Source: Clostridia bacterium (lineage in GTDB: Bacteria > Bacillota > Clostridia > Christensenellales > Aristaeellaceae). Taken from it: a DNA stretch of 63,254 bases. The stretch covers positions 1-63,254 of the forward strand of contig JAFUFC010000084.1 of NCBI GenBank assembly GCA_017470095.1, written 5' to 3'. The translations under genes were made by a program, and so were the position numbers. The number at the start of each line of letters is the position of its first letter. Position 1 is the stretch's first letter. The notes under the pieces were generated by a model that was given only the letters and a program-made list of their open reading frames with translations, was not told the DNA's origin and did no database searches. Below, piece after piece: positions 10,702 to 18,038 of this stretch.

Positions 10702-11525
10702 GTCGCATCCTCCTGGGTCAAAACTTGGGGCGCTTTTTCTGGCGCGGTGAGCAGCACGAACACATCAAACAGCGGCAGCAGCCCATCCATGCCGCGCCAG
10801 CGAACGTCATCCACGCTCCTGCCATGGAGGGTGGCCAGCACCCGCACGCCGCATTGAGCAGCTTCGCCCAGAGCAGCGGCGTCTCCCGGGCCGCCCAGCT
10901 CGTCGGTGGCGATGACTTGGGGGGCCATGGACCGGATTAGCAGCGGCAGGGCCCGGGCTTTATCGAGGCCCGTAACCACGTCGCATTGGGGTCCTACGTC
11001 CAGCAGGGGCTGCCCATCCCGGCAGGCGGCGATTTCGCCTCGCTCATCCGCCACTGCCGTTTGGTATCCATCCAGGCCGTGCAGGCGCGTCAAATCCCGC
11101 AGCAGGGTGGTTTTGCCGCTGCCCGGCGGGCCTATGATCAGGCAGCTTTTGCCCCGCACCGCTTGATAGATGCCAGCGCCTGCGCCCGGGCACTGATGGC
11201 ACAGCCGCACGCACAGGCTGGTGATTTCCCTGAGCCGCCCCTTCTCGTCCATTTCCCCGCACACGCCCAGCCGGTGACCGCCGGGCAGGGGCAGAAAGCC
11301 TCGGCTCAGCGCTTCCTGGTGGGCCGCCAAACTGTGGCCGGACAGGGCTTGGGCCGCCCGGAGAATGTCCGCCGGGGTTAGGATGTGCTGTCCCCTCCAC
11401 AAGCCTTCCGGCAACAAGGCCGTTACCGGCTGACCCGGCCTCAGGCGCACTTCCCGGGCTGGGCGCAGGTCGGTGGTGCGCAGCTCCGCCGCGCCGGGTA
11501 CAATCAACTGCCAGTCCATGTCCAT
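10680..11525 (-). CDS. spoIIIAA: stage III sporulation protein AA, secretion-type ATPase
   Basis: 281-residue P-loop ATPase of the SpoIIIAA family, related to type II/IV secretion ATPases, expected to power the mother-cell side of the feeding tube. Walker A is GPPGSGKTT at residues about 132-140; a Walker B-like VIATDELGGPGD lies near 210; and VLATLHG follows. The N-terminal domain carries the EVRLRPGQPV signature. The ATG at 11525 has no ribosome site; a sigma-E-like -10 ends only five bases upstream (see promoter entry), so the mRNA may be leaderless or start slightly downstream (a second ATG lies at 11519). First gene of the operon. Confidence 0.93.
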   Translation of the reverse strand: MDMDWQLIVPGAAELRTTDLRPAREVRLRPGQPVTALLPEGLWRGQHILTPADILRAAQALSGHSLAAHQEALSRGFLPLPGGHRLGVCGEMDEKGRLREITSLCVRLCHQCPGAGAGIYQAVRGKSCLIIGPPGSGKTTLLRDLTRLHGLDGYQTAVADERGEIAACRDGQPLLDVGPQCDVVTGLDKARALPLLIRSMAPQVIATDELGGPGDAAALGEAAQCGVRVLATLHGRSVDDVRWRGMDGLLPLFDVFVLLTAPEKAPQVLTQEDATCKEDSP

Positions 11526-11530
11526 GGTTC

Positions 11531-11558
11531 AACGTATGTGTGTTTTCACAGGAATATA
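11531..11558 (-). promoter_or_regulatory. putative sigma-E promoter of spoIIIA operon
   Basis: On the minus strand, ATATT (11557-11553), a 14-base spacer and CATACGTT (11538-11531) match the sigma-E pattern ATATT-N14/15-CATACANT with one mismatch in the -10. It lies directly after a terminator and five bases before the spoIIIAA ATG. Transcription would therefore begin at or next to the start codon. Confidence 0.65.
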
Positions 11559-11565
11559 CCAAAAG

Positions 11566-11593
11566 AAAAAAGCCAGCAATCACTGACTTTTTT
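11566..11593 (-). terminator. terminator of the NrdD-tail-like gene
   Basis: Read on the minus strand: AAAAAAGTCAG, loop TGATTG, CTGGCTTTTTT, then more T-rich sequence. An 11-bp stem with one G-T wobble ends in a T-run. It separates the upstream transcript from the spoIIIA promoter. Confidence 0.75.
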
Positions 11594-11609
11594 CGACGGT
11601 TTCTTAATA

Positions 11610-11876
11610 TTACACCGCGTGCTTGACCCGGTCGTGCTCCTCGGCGCGCTTGGCGTTGTTAAACCGGTCCAGGGTGCCCACCAGATAACCGGTGATGCGC
11701 CGGATGCGGTGGAAGGGCGCGTTGCCGAAATCATAGTTCAATTCCACGTATTCGCCGTCGACTTTAATGTCGATGGCCTGGGGCCGGGCGCCGTATTTTT
11801 CCTGGGCACGGGTGATATAAGCCTGAATTTCTTCCTGAGGCAGTTCGCCTCCGGTTACTCGCACTTGACAATCCAT
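11610..11876 (-). CDS. small protein resembling the C-terminal tail of anaerobic ribonucleotide reductase
   Basis: 88 residues. The C-terminal half (ITGYLVGTLDRFNNAKRAEEHDRVKH) resembles the conserved tail of class III NrdD, where GYL...FN.GK..E...RVKH closes the protein. The catalytic glycyl-radical loop and the CxxC zinc ribs are absent, so it cannot be a reductase by itself. Stand-alone proteins of this size with this motif seem common in clostridia, but their role is not known to me. The N-terminal half is a beta-alpha-type segment (DIKVDGEYVELNYDFG). It has its own extended -10 promoter and terminator. Confidence 0.6.
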   Translation of the reverse strand: MDCQVRVTGGELPQEEIQAYITRAQEKYGARPQAIDIKVDGEYVELNYDFGNAPFHRIRRITGYLVGTLDRFNNAKRAEEHDRVKHAV

Positions 11877-11902
11877 GGTGGCACACCATCCTTTCTGACT
11901 GT

Positions 11903-11911
11903 ATTATACCA
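11903..11911 (-). promoter_or_regulatory. extended -10 promoter of the NrdD-tail-like gene
   Basis: Minus strand TGGTATAAT, an extended -10 (TG-N-TATAAT) 27 bases before the ATG at 11876. No good -35 is visible. It lies in the short gap after the DUF1492-like gene. Confidence 0.5.
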
Positions 11912-11937
11912 CTATCCATGGGGGATGAAACAGGAAA

Positions 11938-12375
11938 TCAAAAATTTTTTTGCATAGCTTTCCTTTCATACGCCAATTGCGCCGCCACATGCTCCAGCCC
12001 CTGCTTGTGCAGGCGGTATATCTGGCGCTCGTCGTAATGAAGGTTCATGGCGATGCGGAAAAAGGGGAGCTCTTGGATGTAGTGGGCTTCCATTACGGTG
12101 CGGCATAGATCGTTCGGCACCCGGCGGAGCATATCGCCAATGCGCTTTTGCTGCTTGAGCAGGGCACTGTAATCGGTGAGCACGTCCTGCTCCAGCTCCC
12201 GGATGACCCGGGGATCGGCGCCCGGCATTCGTTTGGCTTTTTCCCGGAGCTGATCCAGCTGGGCCAGCTTCAGGGCGATCTGGGCGTCGATATGCAGGCA
12301 AGCGGAGAGCAAATTCCGGGCGTCGCACCGGCCTTGGGCGGAATGGGCATACTGGAGGATCTCTTCCGGAGTCAT
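11938..12375 (-). CDS. phage-type sigma-region-4-like protein (DUF1492/ArpU-like)
   Basis: 145 residues. A helical N-terminal half (LKLAQLDQLREKAKRM) is followed by a long coiled segment and a C-terminal HTH resembling sigma-70 region 4 (LPFFRIAMNLHYDERQIYRLHKQGLEHV). This is the architecture of DUF1492/ArpU/RinA-type proteins, which usually control late genes or packaging in phages and ICEs. Its start overlaps the HTH gene by four bases. No structural phage genes are nearby, so it may be a domesticated prophage remnant. Confidence 0.65.
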   Translation of the reverse strand: MTPEEILQYAHSAQGRCDARNLLSACLHIDAQIALKLAQLDQLREKAKRMPGADPRVIRELEQDVLTDYSALLKQQKRIGDMLRRVPNDLCRTVMEAHYIQELPFFRIAMNLHYDERQIYRLHKQGLEHVAAQLAYERKAMQKNF

Positions 12376-12593
12376 GCGTCCTCCTTCCGCTCAAAGAGCA
12401 CTTCGATGGGCATATCGCAGCCCAAGGCACTGCGGATGCGCAATGCGTCGGCCAGGCGGATGCTGCCCTCGCCCCGCAGCTTCCGGCGCAGGGTTGGGTA
12501 ACTCATGCCCGTTTTCTGGCTCAGGGTGCGGCAGTCCATGCCCCGCAGATACATTTGAATCATCACTTGGGTGTACACGCTGGCGTTTTTCAT
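12372..12593 (-). CDS. small HTH DNA-binding protein (Cro/CI-like)
   Basis: 73 residues with a helix-turn-helix near residues 18-45 (CRTLSQKTGMSYPTLRRKLRG) of the XRE/Cro type. ATG with AAAGGAGG upstream. It overlaps the following sigma-region-4-like gene (ATGA) and is driven by a strong sigma-A promoter. A 12-bp inverted repeat, GAACATAAGTTC on the minus strand, lies between promoter and start and could be its own operator or a LexA site. Confidence 0.7.
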   Translation of the reverse strand: MKNASVYTQVMIQMYLRGMDCRTLSQKTGMSYPTLRRKLRGEGSIRLADALRIRSALGCDMPIEVLFERKEDA

Positions 12594-12622
12594 GGGATGT
12601 GATCCTCCTTTGATATAAATAA

Positions 12623-12634
12623 GAACTTATGTTC
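12623..12634. promoter_or_regulatory. LexA/DinR-like box GAAC-N4-GTTC
   Basis: GAACTTATGTTC, preceded on the minus strand by C (CGAAC), matches the Gram-positive SOS box core GAAC-N4-GTTC. It sits 15 bases downstream of the -10 of the phage-like HTH gene, a normal repressor position. It might instead be an HTH autoregulation site. Confidence 0.5.
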
Positions 12635-12648
12635 GCGTTTGCGGATTC

Positions 12649-12677
12649 AGTATACCGCCGTTTGCCTAAAAAGTCAA
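12649..12677 (-). promoter_or_regulatory. sigma-A promoter of the HTH/DUF1492-like pair
   Basis: Minus strand TTGACT (12677-12672), 17-base spacer, TATACT (12654-12649). A near-consensus promoter about 55 bases upstream of the HTH start. Confidence 0.8.
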
Positions 12678-12832
12678 CGGGCAGGAGAAGAATGCCAGGT
12701 AATATTTCCCATTCATGATGATTTGTGATCATGATGATCATTTTTTGTCGCTGCGGCGGAGAGGGGGGTGGAAAAAGAAGATTTTTTGAAATGTTTGCGG
12801 ATAAAAATAGCGGAAGCGCATGCGTTTGGTTC

Positions 12833-12855
12833 GGGCGGATGATATCCGCCCCTAC
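12833..12855. repeat. GGGCGGATGATATC dispersed element, copy 2
   Basis: Perfect version: GGGCGGAT, 3-base loop GAT, ATCCGCCC, followed by CTACA. Same core as at 6801 and 37380. Confidence 0.75.
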
Positions 12856-12856
12856 A

Positions 12857-13231
12857 TTGTACGGATGCGCGACAGCGCAGACGTGCAAACCCTATACGAA
12901 GAATAAAAATCTTTGAGCTCGGCCCGAAAAGGCTAAGTCGCAAGGCAATTCTTCGCGCTCGGCCCGAAGGGACGAGAAAGCGGCACACAAGAAATTTACT
13001 TAAGATGCGCGGATGCGCCGCCAGGCGCAGACGTGCGAAGCAACTCGAAAGCGGCACACAAGAAATTTACTTAAGCAGCACGGGCAAGCACCGAAGGGGT
13101 CGCAGGCCGTGCGAAACCCTACACGAAGCCAACATCCTACCCGCTCGGCCCGAAGGGACGAGAAAGGGGCACACAAGAAATTTACTTAAGCAGCACGGGC
13201 AAGCACCGAAGGGGTCGCAGGCCGTGCGAAG
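12857..13231 (+). repeat. composite hairpin repeat array, locus 1
   Basis: Conserved block (GCTCGGCCCGAAGGGACGAG, AAAGCGGCACACAAGAAATT, TACTTAAG in order) occurs at 12957-13004 and 13143-13190, with a half copy at 13046-13075. Each is followed by a variable hairpin ending in TGCGAA: 12859-12886, 13007-13036, 13078-13112 and 13193-13227 (the last two identical). Outer stems are GTACG/CGTGC, GCGCG/CGTGC and GCACG/CGTGC, which keep pairing while changing sequence. The block itself can fold (CTCG..CGAG). Locus 2 is at 23541-23700. Confidence 0.8.
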
Positions 13232-13246
13232 ATACTCTTTTGGGGC

Positions 13247-13275
13247 TTAACAAATTGCGCAACCTATGGTATAAT
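13247..13275 (+). promoter_or_regulatory. sigma-A promoter of murA
   Basis: TTAACA (13247-13252), 17-base spacer, TATAAT (13270-13275), with TGG just before the -10 giving an extended -10. It begins right at the end of the repeat array and about 55 bases upstream of murA. Confidence 0.8.
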
Positions 13276-13328
13276 AATAATGGTAACCTATTTTTGCTTC
13301 GCTTTGCGCACAAGGAGGAACGGGCCGG

Positions 13329-14612
13329 ATGGATGCCTATAAACTGCTCATTACGGGCGGTGCGCCGCTGATTGGGGAAACCTATGTTTCTGGCGGTAAA
13401 AACACATCGGTGGCGGTCATTTCGGCCACGCTGCTCAGCGATGAACCCTGCACCCTCGAAAATTTGCCGGACATTGAGGATGTGCATGTGCTGATCGATA
13501 TCATGCGGGAATTAGGCGCTCGGGTGGACTTTGATCCTGCGGCCAGGCGCATGACGGTGGATCCCCGCTCTTTGAATTCTTATCGGGTGCCGTATCGGCA
13601 GAGCCAGCGGATGCGGGCCAGCTATTATATGCTGGGCGCGCTGCTGGGCCGCTGCGGCCAGGCGGAGGTGGGCTATCCCGGGGGCTGCTCCATCGGGGCG
13701 CGGCCCGTTGACCAGCATCTGAAGGCCTTCCGGGCCATGGGCGCGGAGGTGGAGGAGCGGGGAGCCATTATTTCCGCCAAGGGCGAGTTGACCGGCGCGC
13801 CGGTGTATTTCGACCGCATTACCGTGGGCGGCACCATCAATGCCATGCTGGCCGCCGCTAAAGCGGAGGGCACCACCATCCTCTATAACGCCGCCAAGGA
13901 GCCCCATGTGGTGGACCTGGCCAACTTTCTCAACTCCATGGGCTGCCGGGTTCGCGGCGCTGGGACGGATACTGTGCGCGTCACCGGCAAAAAATACCTG
14001 CATGGCAGCGTGTACACGGTGATCCCTGATCAGATCGAAACGGGCACGCTGATGATCGCTGCCGCGGCCACCAGGGGCGATGTGATCATTCGGGGCTGCA
14101 TTCCGGCGCACATGGAATCGCTGACGGCCAAGCTGCTGGAAATGGGCGTAGCGGTGAGCGATATGGACGACGCCATCCGGGTGCGCACCGTGCGGGGGCA
14201 CCGGGCGGTGAACATCAAAACCCAGGAATACCCCGGCTTCCCCACCGATTTGCAGCAGCCCATGAGCGCATTGCTTACCCGGGCCAACGGGGATTCCGTG
14301 GTGATTGAAACGATTTTTGAATCCCGCTTCAAGCATCTCAACGAAATGCAGCGTATGGGCGCCCATGTGCGTATTCTGGACCAGACCGCCCTGATCGAGG
14401 GCGTGCCGGAATTGTACGGCGCGCCGGTGACGGCTACGGACCTGCGGGCCGGGGCGGCGCTGGTGATTGCTGGGCTGATGGCCAAGGGCACCACCGAAAT
14501 TTACGAGCCCGGGTATATCGAGCGGGGCTATGAGCATATTGAAGAAAAGCTGCGGGCCCTGGGGGCGGATATCCGCCGGGAACCTGTGGAGGCTGCTTCG
14601 TCTCCGCTGTAA
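13329..14612 (+). CDS. murA: UDP-N-acetylglucosamine 1-carboxyvinyltransferase
   Basis: First committed step of peptidoglycan synthesis: transfers enolpyruvate from PEP to UDP-GlcNAc in the cytoplasm. 427 residues, normal length. Key residues are present: Lys24 in SGGKNTSVAV, the catalytic Cys120 in YPGGCSIGARPVDQHL (the fosfomycin target, so sensitive type), and the substrate loop region EYPGFPTDLQQPMSALL. ATG follows AAGGAGG by ten bases. It heads a plus-strand group with a J-domain gene, pgsA and recA. Confidence 0.97.
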   Translation: MDAYKLLITGGAPLIGETYVSGGKNTSVAVISATLLSDEPCTLENLPDIEDVHVLIDIMRELGARVDFDPAARRMTVDPRSLNSYRVPYRQSQRMRASYYMLGALLGRCGQAEVGYPGGCSIGARPVDQHLKAFRAMGAEVEERGAIISAKGELTGAPVYFDRITVGGTINAMLAAAKAEGTTILYNAAKEPHVVDLANFLNSMGCRVRGAGTDTVRVTGKKYLHGSVYTVIPDQIETGTLMIAAAATRGDVIIRGCIPAHMESLTAKLLEMGVAVSDMDDAIRVRTVRGHRAVNIKTQEYPGFPTDLQQPMSALLTRANGDSVVIETIFESRFKHLNEMQRMGAHVRILDQTALIEGVPELYGAPVTATDLRAGAALVIAGLMAKGTTEIYEPGYIERGYEHIEEKLRALGADIRREPVEAASSPL

Positions 14613-14638
14613 AGGGAGATTGGGAAGGAGTATATTCA

Positions 14639-15166
14639 TTGAACGCGTTTGAAGTGCTGGGCCTGTCTGTGGATGCCGACCAGCAGCAGGTGCATCAGGC
14701 GTACCGCACCCGGGTGAAGGCCTGCCATCCCGATCAATTTGTGGACCGGGAGGAGCAGAAAAAAGCCCAGGAGGAATTGATCCGCCTGAATTTGGCCTAT
14801 GAAGAGGCCCTGAAGCTGTCCGCCGGACGGCAGGTGGGCTATCATACGGTGCCGGGGGAGCAAGCCAAGGCCATCGCCAGGAAGCTGCTGGAGCAGGGAC
14901 GGTATGAATCGGCCCTGCTGCAATTGGGCCGGGCCGAAACCAAGGATGACGAATGGTATTACATCCAGGGCCAATTGATGATGGATATGCATCAGTTCGT
15001 ATCCGCCCATCAATCCTTCCGGGAGGCTGTGCGCCTGGCTCCGGACAATAACGAGTACCGCCGGGGCGCGCTGGAAGCGGCGCTGGCGGTGAAAAAACAT
15101 CAAAAGCTGCCCTACCGGGTGATGGACTGGGCGGACGGCATTCTGCATCCGCGGAAAAAGATGTGA
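14639..15166 (+). CDS. J-domain protein with TPR-like C-terminus
   Basis: 175 residues. N-terminal J-domain (NAFEVLGLSVDADQQQVHQA) with an intact HPD motif (CHPDQF, about residues 29-34) that should stimulate a DnaK-type chaperone. The C-terminal part has TPR-like helices (ALLQLGRAETKDDEWYYIQG; QFVSAHQSFREAVRLAPDNN). It lacks the Gly/Phe and zinc regions of DnaJ, so it is a specialised co-chaperone. The start is a TTG with GGGAAGGAG upstream, 26 bases after murA. Confidence 0.8.
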   Translation: MNAFEVLGLSVDADQQQVHQAYRTRVKACHPDQFVDREEQKKAQEELIRLNLAYEEALKLSAGRQVGYHTVPGEQAKAIARKLLEQGRYESALLQLGRAETKDDEWYYIQGQLMMDMHQFVSAHQSFREAVRLAPDNNEYRRGALEAALAVKKHQKLPYRVMDWADGILHPRKKM

Positions 15167-15172
15167 CGGATT

Positions 15173-15203
15173 CCATCAAAGCCTGCTTGGGCGGCTTTGA
15201 TGG
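15173..15203 (+). other. hairpin between J-domain gene and pgsA
   Basis: CCATCAAAGCC pairs perfectly with GGCTTTGATGG (11 bp, 9-base loop). There is no T-run, so it is more likely a processing or attenuation structure than a terminator. Confidence 0.45.
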
Positions 15204-15268
15204 GCGGCGTCTATTGCTTGAAACATCGTAATGACCGGAAAGATCACCTGAGAAAGAGGCATCTGAGC

Positions 15269-15790
15269 ATGAACCTGCCCAATAAACTGACCCTGCTTCG
15301 GGTCATCCTGATCCCGGTGTGCCTGCTTTTGTGGGCGCTGGGGCAGCCGGTATTGGCGGCGGTGGTGTTCGCCCTGGCGGCGGCCACCGATTTTTTGGAT
15401 GGCTATATCGCCCGGAAAAACAATATCATCACCACCTTCGGCAAGTTTGCCGATCCGGTGGCTGATAAAATTCTGGTGTTGACCGCCATGATCTTCCTGT
15501 GCGCCGACGGCGTTCTGCCCGCCTGGGCGGTGTGCATCGTGGCGGCCCGGGAATTGATGGTGGATGGGCTGCGGCTGGTGGCCGTGGGCAAAGGCAATGT
15601 GATTGCCGCCGGCTGGCTGGGCAAAATCAAAACCAACCTGCAATTCGCCTGCATCCTGTGCGGCATGCTGCTGCCCCAGGGCCATGGGGTTGTGGCGGTG
15701 CTGACGGTGCTGATGGCCGCCATGACCGTGTGGAGCGGCGTGAATTATTTCCTGGGCGCAAAGAACGTATTTCAAGAGGACAAGCTGTAA
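15269..15790 (+). CDS. pgsA: CDP-diacylglycerol--glycerol-3-phosphate 3-phosphatidyltransferase
   Basis: Makes phosphatidylglycerol phosphate at the membrane. 173 residues with about four hydrophobic helices. The CDP-alcohol phosphotransferase signature D-x2-D-G-x2-A-R-x8-G-x3-D-x3-D is complete (DFLDGYIARKN...GKFADPVAD). The ATG at 15269 is chosen because the conserved N-terminus MNLPNKLTLLRVILIP begins there with AGAGG upstream; the frame runs 24 codons further 5' without homology. pgsA next to recA is a common clostridial order. Confidence 0.95.
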   Translation: MNLPNKLTLLRVILIPVCLLLWALGQPVLAAVVFALAAATDFLDGYIARKNNIITTFGKFADPVADKILVLTAMIFLCADGVLPAWAVCIVAARELMVDGLRLVAVGKGNVIAAGWLGKIKTNLQFACILCGMLLPQGHGVVAVLTVLMAAMTVWSGVNYFLGAKNVFQEDKL

Positions 15791-15823
15791 CGGCAAACCG
15801 GGTGAAACAACAGCAAGAGGAGA

Positions 15824-16936
15824 ATGAAAACCATGGCGAAGGCAAAAGAAAGCAAAAAAGAAGTGAAGATGGATACCACGCAACAGGAAAAAATGAAAGC
15901 GCTGGAAGCCACCCTGAGCAGTATTGAAAAGGAATTTGGCAAGGGCACCGTGATGAAGTTGGGCGATAAAACCACCATGCAGGTGGAAGCTGTGCCCACC
16001 GGATGCCTGGATTTGGATATGGCCCTGGGCGTGGGCGGCATTCCCCGGGGGCGCATTGTGGAGGTGTTCGGCCCCGAATCCTCCGGTAAAACCACAGTGG
16101 CCCTGCACGTGGTGGCCCAGGTGCAGAAGATGGGCGGCGCGGCGGCCTTTATCGATGCCGAGCACGCTTTGGACCCCGCTTATGCCAAGAACCTGGGCGT
16201 GAATATCGACGAACTGTATGTCAGCCAGCCCAACTGCGGCGAGGATGCCCTGGAAATTGCCGAGGCCCTGCTGCGCTCCGGCGCCATCGATATCGTGGTT
16301 ATCGACTCGGTGGCCGCCTTGGTGCCTCGGGCCGAAATCGACGGTGAAATGGGCGATTCCTTCGTGGGCATCCAGGCCCGATTGATGAGCCAGGCCATGC
16401 GCAAGCTGACCGGCGTGGTGGCCAAGACCAACGCCATCGCCCTGTTCATCAACCAGATCCGTGAAAAAGTGGGCGTTATGTACGGCAACCCCGAAACCAC
16501 CCCCGGCGGTCGGGCCCTGAAATTCTACGCTTCCGTGCGCCTGGACGTGCGCCGGGGCGAGCAGCTGAAAAATGGCAGCGAGGTTATCGGCAACCGCACC
16601 AAGGTGAAAGTGGTCAAAAACAAGGTGGCTCCGCCCTTCCGCTCCTGCGAATTCGACCTGATCTACGGCCAGGGCATCAGCCGGGAAGGCAGCTTGCTGG
16701 ATATGGCCGTGGCCAAGGACATCATTCAAAAGAGCGGCGCCTGGTTCTCCTACAACGACCAGCGCATCGGCCAAGGCCGGGACAACACCCGCGTGTATTT
16801 GAAGGAGCATCCCGAAGTGGCCGACGAGATTGAGGCCCTCATCCGGCAGCAGATGAACGCTGCCGCCGTGCCCGCCGTGGATGAAAACGATATTCCTGAA
16901 ATGGATGTGGACGCGGAAGAAAATGACGAAGCCTGA
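15824..16936 (+). CDS. recA: recombinase RecA
   Basis: Homologous recombination and SOS coprotease. 370 residues. Walker A GPESSGKT at residues 83-90, [21 protein letters not shown], and the DNA-binding loop region [20 protein letters not shown] are all canonical; the C-terminus is acidic. AGAGGAG precedes the first ATG closely (two to three bases), so the second ATG at 15833 (MAKAKES) may be the real start. No LexA-type box is visible just upstream, and it may be read from a pgsA transcript. Its 3' end overlaps the next gene. Confidence 0.97.
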   Translation: MKTMAKAKESKKEVKMDTTQQEKMKALEATLSSIEKEFGKGTVMKLGDKTTMQVEAVPTGCLDLDMALGVGGIPRGRIVEVFGPESSGKTTVALHVVAQVQKMGGAAAFIDAEHALDPAYAKNLGVNIDELYVSQPNCGEDALEIAEALLRSGAIDIVVIDSVAALVPRAEIDGEMGDSFVGIQARLMSQAMRKLTGVVAKTNAIALFINQIREKVGVMYGNPETTPGGRALKFYASVRLDVRRGEQLKNGSEVIGNRTKVKVVKNKVAPPFRSCEFDLIYGQGISREGSLLDMAVAKDIIQKSGAWFSYNDQRIGQGRDNTRVYLKEHPEVADEIEALIRQQMNAAAVPAVDENDIPEMDVDAEENDEA

Positions 16937-17726
16937 AAAGAAAATGGACGATTGCAACCTGTGCCGGATTGAACTGGAGCGTGTGGGCGTGACGGCGGGC
17001 AGCGATGTGCTGCTGTCCGACGTCAGTTTCCACATCCACTGCGGCCAGCTGACCGCCCTGGTGGGGCCCAATGGCGCGGGCAAAACTACCCTGATTCAGG
17101 CCATCCTGGGCCAGCGGCCCCACACGGGGCGCATCCGCCATGTGGACGCCAACGGGCACGATTTTCCCGCTCCTCGCATCGGCTATGTGCCCCAGCAATT
17201 GCCCTTTGACCGGGAAATGCCCCTGACGGTATGCGATTTGATGGGGGCAGCGTATACGAAGCGGCCGGTGTGGCTGGGCGAAAGCAAAGCCGTGCGACAG
17301 AAAGTGCATAAGGCGCTGGAGGAAACCCAGGCAGCTCGGCTGATTGATAAGCGGTTGGGGGCGCTGAGCGGCGGCGAATTGCAGCGGGTGCTGCTGGCCA
17401 TGGCGCTTACCCCGGTGCCAGACCTACTGGTGCTGGATGAGCCGGTCTCCGGCGTGGATCAAAACGGCCTTTCCCTGTTTTTGCAGACCGTGTCCGCCCT
17501 GCGCGACACCCACCATATGGCCATCCTGATGGTAAGCCACGATTGGGATTTGGTGCGGAAATACGCCGATTATGTGGTGCTGGTGCAGCAAAAGGTGCTG
17601 CGTTCCGGCACGCCCCAGGAAGTGTTCTCCTCCCCGGAGTTCGACCGGGTGTTTCCCGGCGCCATCAACCGTGGCTGGGAAAAGGACGCCAGCGCCGGCG
17701 TGCCCTTCATACCGTCCAATTCCTGA
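16923..17726 (+). CDS. znuC: metal (zinc/manganese-type) ABC transporter ATPase
   Basis: 267-residue ABC ATPase: Walker [11 protein letters not shown]-loop YVPQQ, signature LSGGELQRV, Walker [14 protein letters not shown]-loop VSHDW. The YVPQ...[13 protein letters not shown] region and the C-terminal extension resemble ZnuC/MntB-type metal importers, and an ABC-3 family permease follows. It begins inside the recA 3' end (14-base overlap); an alternative start is ATG 16944. No substrate-binding protein or Zur/MntR regulator is present in the window, so the metal is inferred from family only. Confidence 0.82.
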   Translation: MTKPEKKMDDCNLCRIELERVGVTAGSDVLLSDVSFHIHCGQLTALVGPNGAGKTTLIQAILGQRPHTGRIRHVDANGHDFPAPRIGYVPQQLPFDREMPLTVCDLMGAAYTKRPVWLGESKAVRQKVHKALEETQAARLIDKRLGALSGGELQRVLLAMALTPVPDLLVLDEPVSGVDQNGLSLFLQTVSALRDTHHMAILMVSHDWDLVRKYADYVVLVQQKVLRSGTPQEVFSSPEFDRVFPGAINRGWEKDASAGVPFIPSNS

Positions 17727-17734
17727 AAATAATA

Positions 17735-17802
17735 CCCTGTCAGGGGCTTCGCAGCCCCTAAAATCCTGCGGCAAGGGATTTTATCCCTTGTATTCCTTCC
17801 GG
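17735..17802 (+). repeat. two-hairpin AGGGGCT element, copy 1
   Basis: AGGGGCT-TCGC-AGCCCCT (17742-17759) followed by CAAGGGAT-TTT-ATCCCTTG (17772-17790), joined by a CCTGCGG linker. A related element with the same order is at 21434-21495. It could act as a partial terminator between the ATPase and permease genes. Confidence 0.6.
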
Positions 17803-17860
17803 CAATATTGCAAGTAAAAAACGAACAATTTCCGCCGGGTTGGCAAATAAAATCAAGTAA

Positions 17861-17970
17861 GCTCCTGGGCAAGAAAAAATACAAGAATGGCCAGGAGCGC
17901 ACGTTTTCTCCTGGCAATTTCCTTATTTCCACGGGGTGCCCCAGGCCAGCTTTGCCGGCCGCCCAGGAGC
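17861..17970 (+). promoter_or_regulatory. structured leader with alternative hairpins before the metal permease
   Basis: Four mutually complementary segments occur in order: GCTCCTGG (17861-17868), CCAGGAGC (17891-17898), CTCCTGGC (17908-17915) and GCCCAGGAGC (17961-17970). Segment 1 can pair with 2, 2 with 3, or 3 with 4, the arrangement of an attenuator or riboswitch expression platform. It does not match any riboswitch class I can recognise by eye, and no T-run follows. It lies 70 bases before the permease start. Confidence 0.45.
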
Positions 17971-18038
17971 GACGAAAGCTAACTTTGGATGGGCCCCAAC
18001 AGAACCATTCGTGCCTATACAGAAATGAGGAATCCCTG

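Larger units (their letters stand above)
12594..13246. other. 735-base intergenic region: promoters, palindromes and repeat array
   Basis: No credible gene. From left to right: the HTH promoter and LexA-like box, a small TGATCA-TGA-TGATCA palindrome at 12726-12740, the GGGCGGATGATATC element at 12833-12855, then the composite hairpin repeat array (12857-13231), and the murA promoter. Short ORFs in this stretch are translations of the repeats (a Lys/Arg-rich phrase around GTRKRHTRNLLK). Confidence 0.7.

Noticed and set aside
12726-12740. TGATCA-TGA-TGATCA palindrome cluster
   Set aside because: Low-complexity GATCA repeats; no promoter or gene relation clear enough to call an operator.
12857-13231. 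CRISPR array
   Set aside because: Units are irregular, spacing is unequal, hairpins vary within the repeat, and no cas genes are in the window.
12883-13250. Short ORFs rich in Lys, Arg and His (GTRKRHTRNLLK-type)
   Set aside because: They are translations of the composite repeat and recur only where the repeat does.
13512-17083. Two large minus-strand ORFs opposite murA, pgsA and recA
   Set aside because: They cover well-identified genes on the other strand and have shadow-like composition.
17808-18038. N-terminal extension of the metal permease
   Set aside because: The stretch is a structured leader, hydrophilic and without homology; the TTG at 18039 has a ribosome site.
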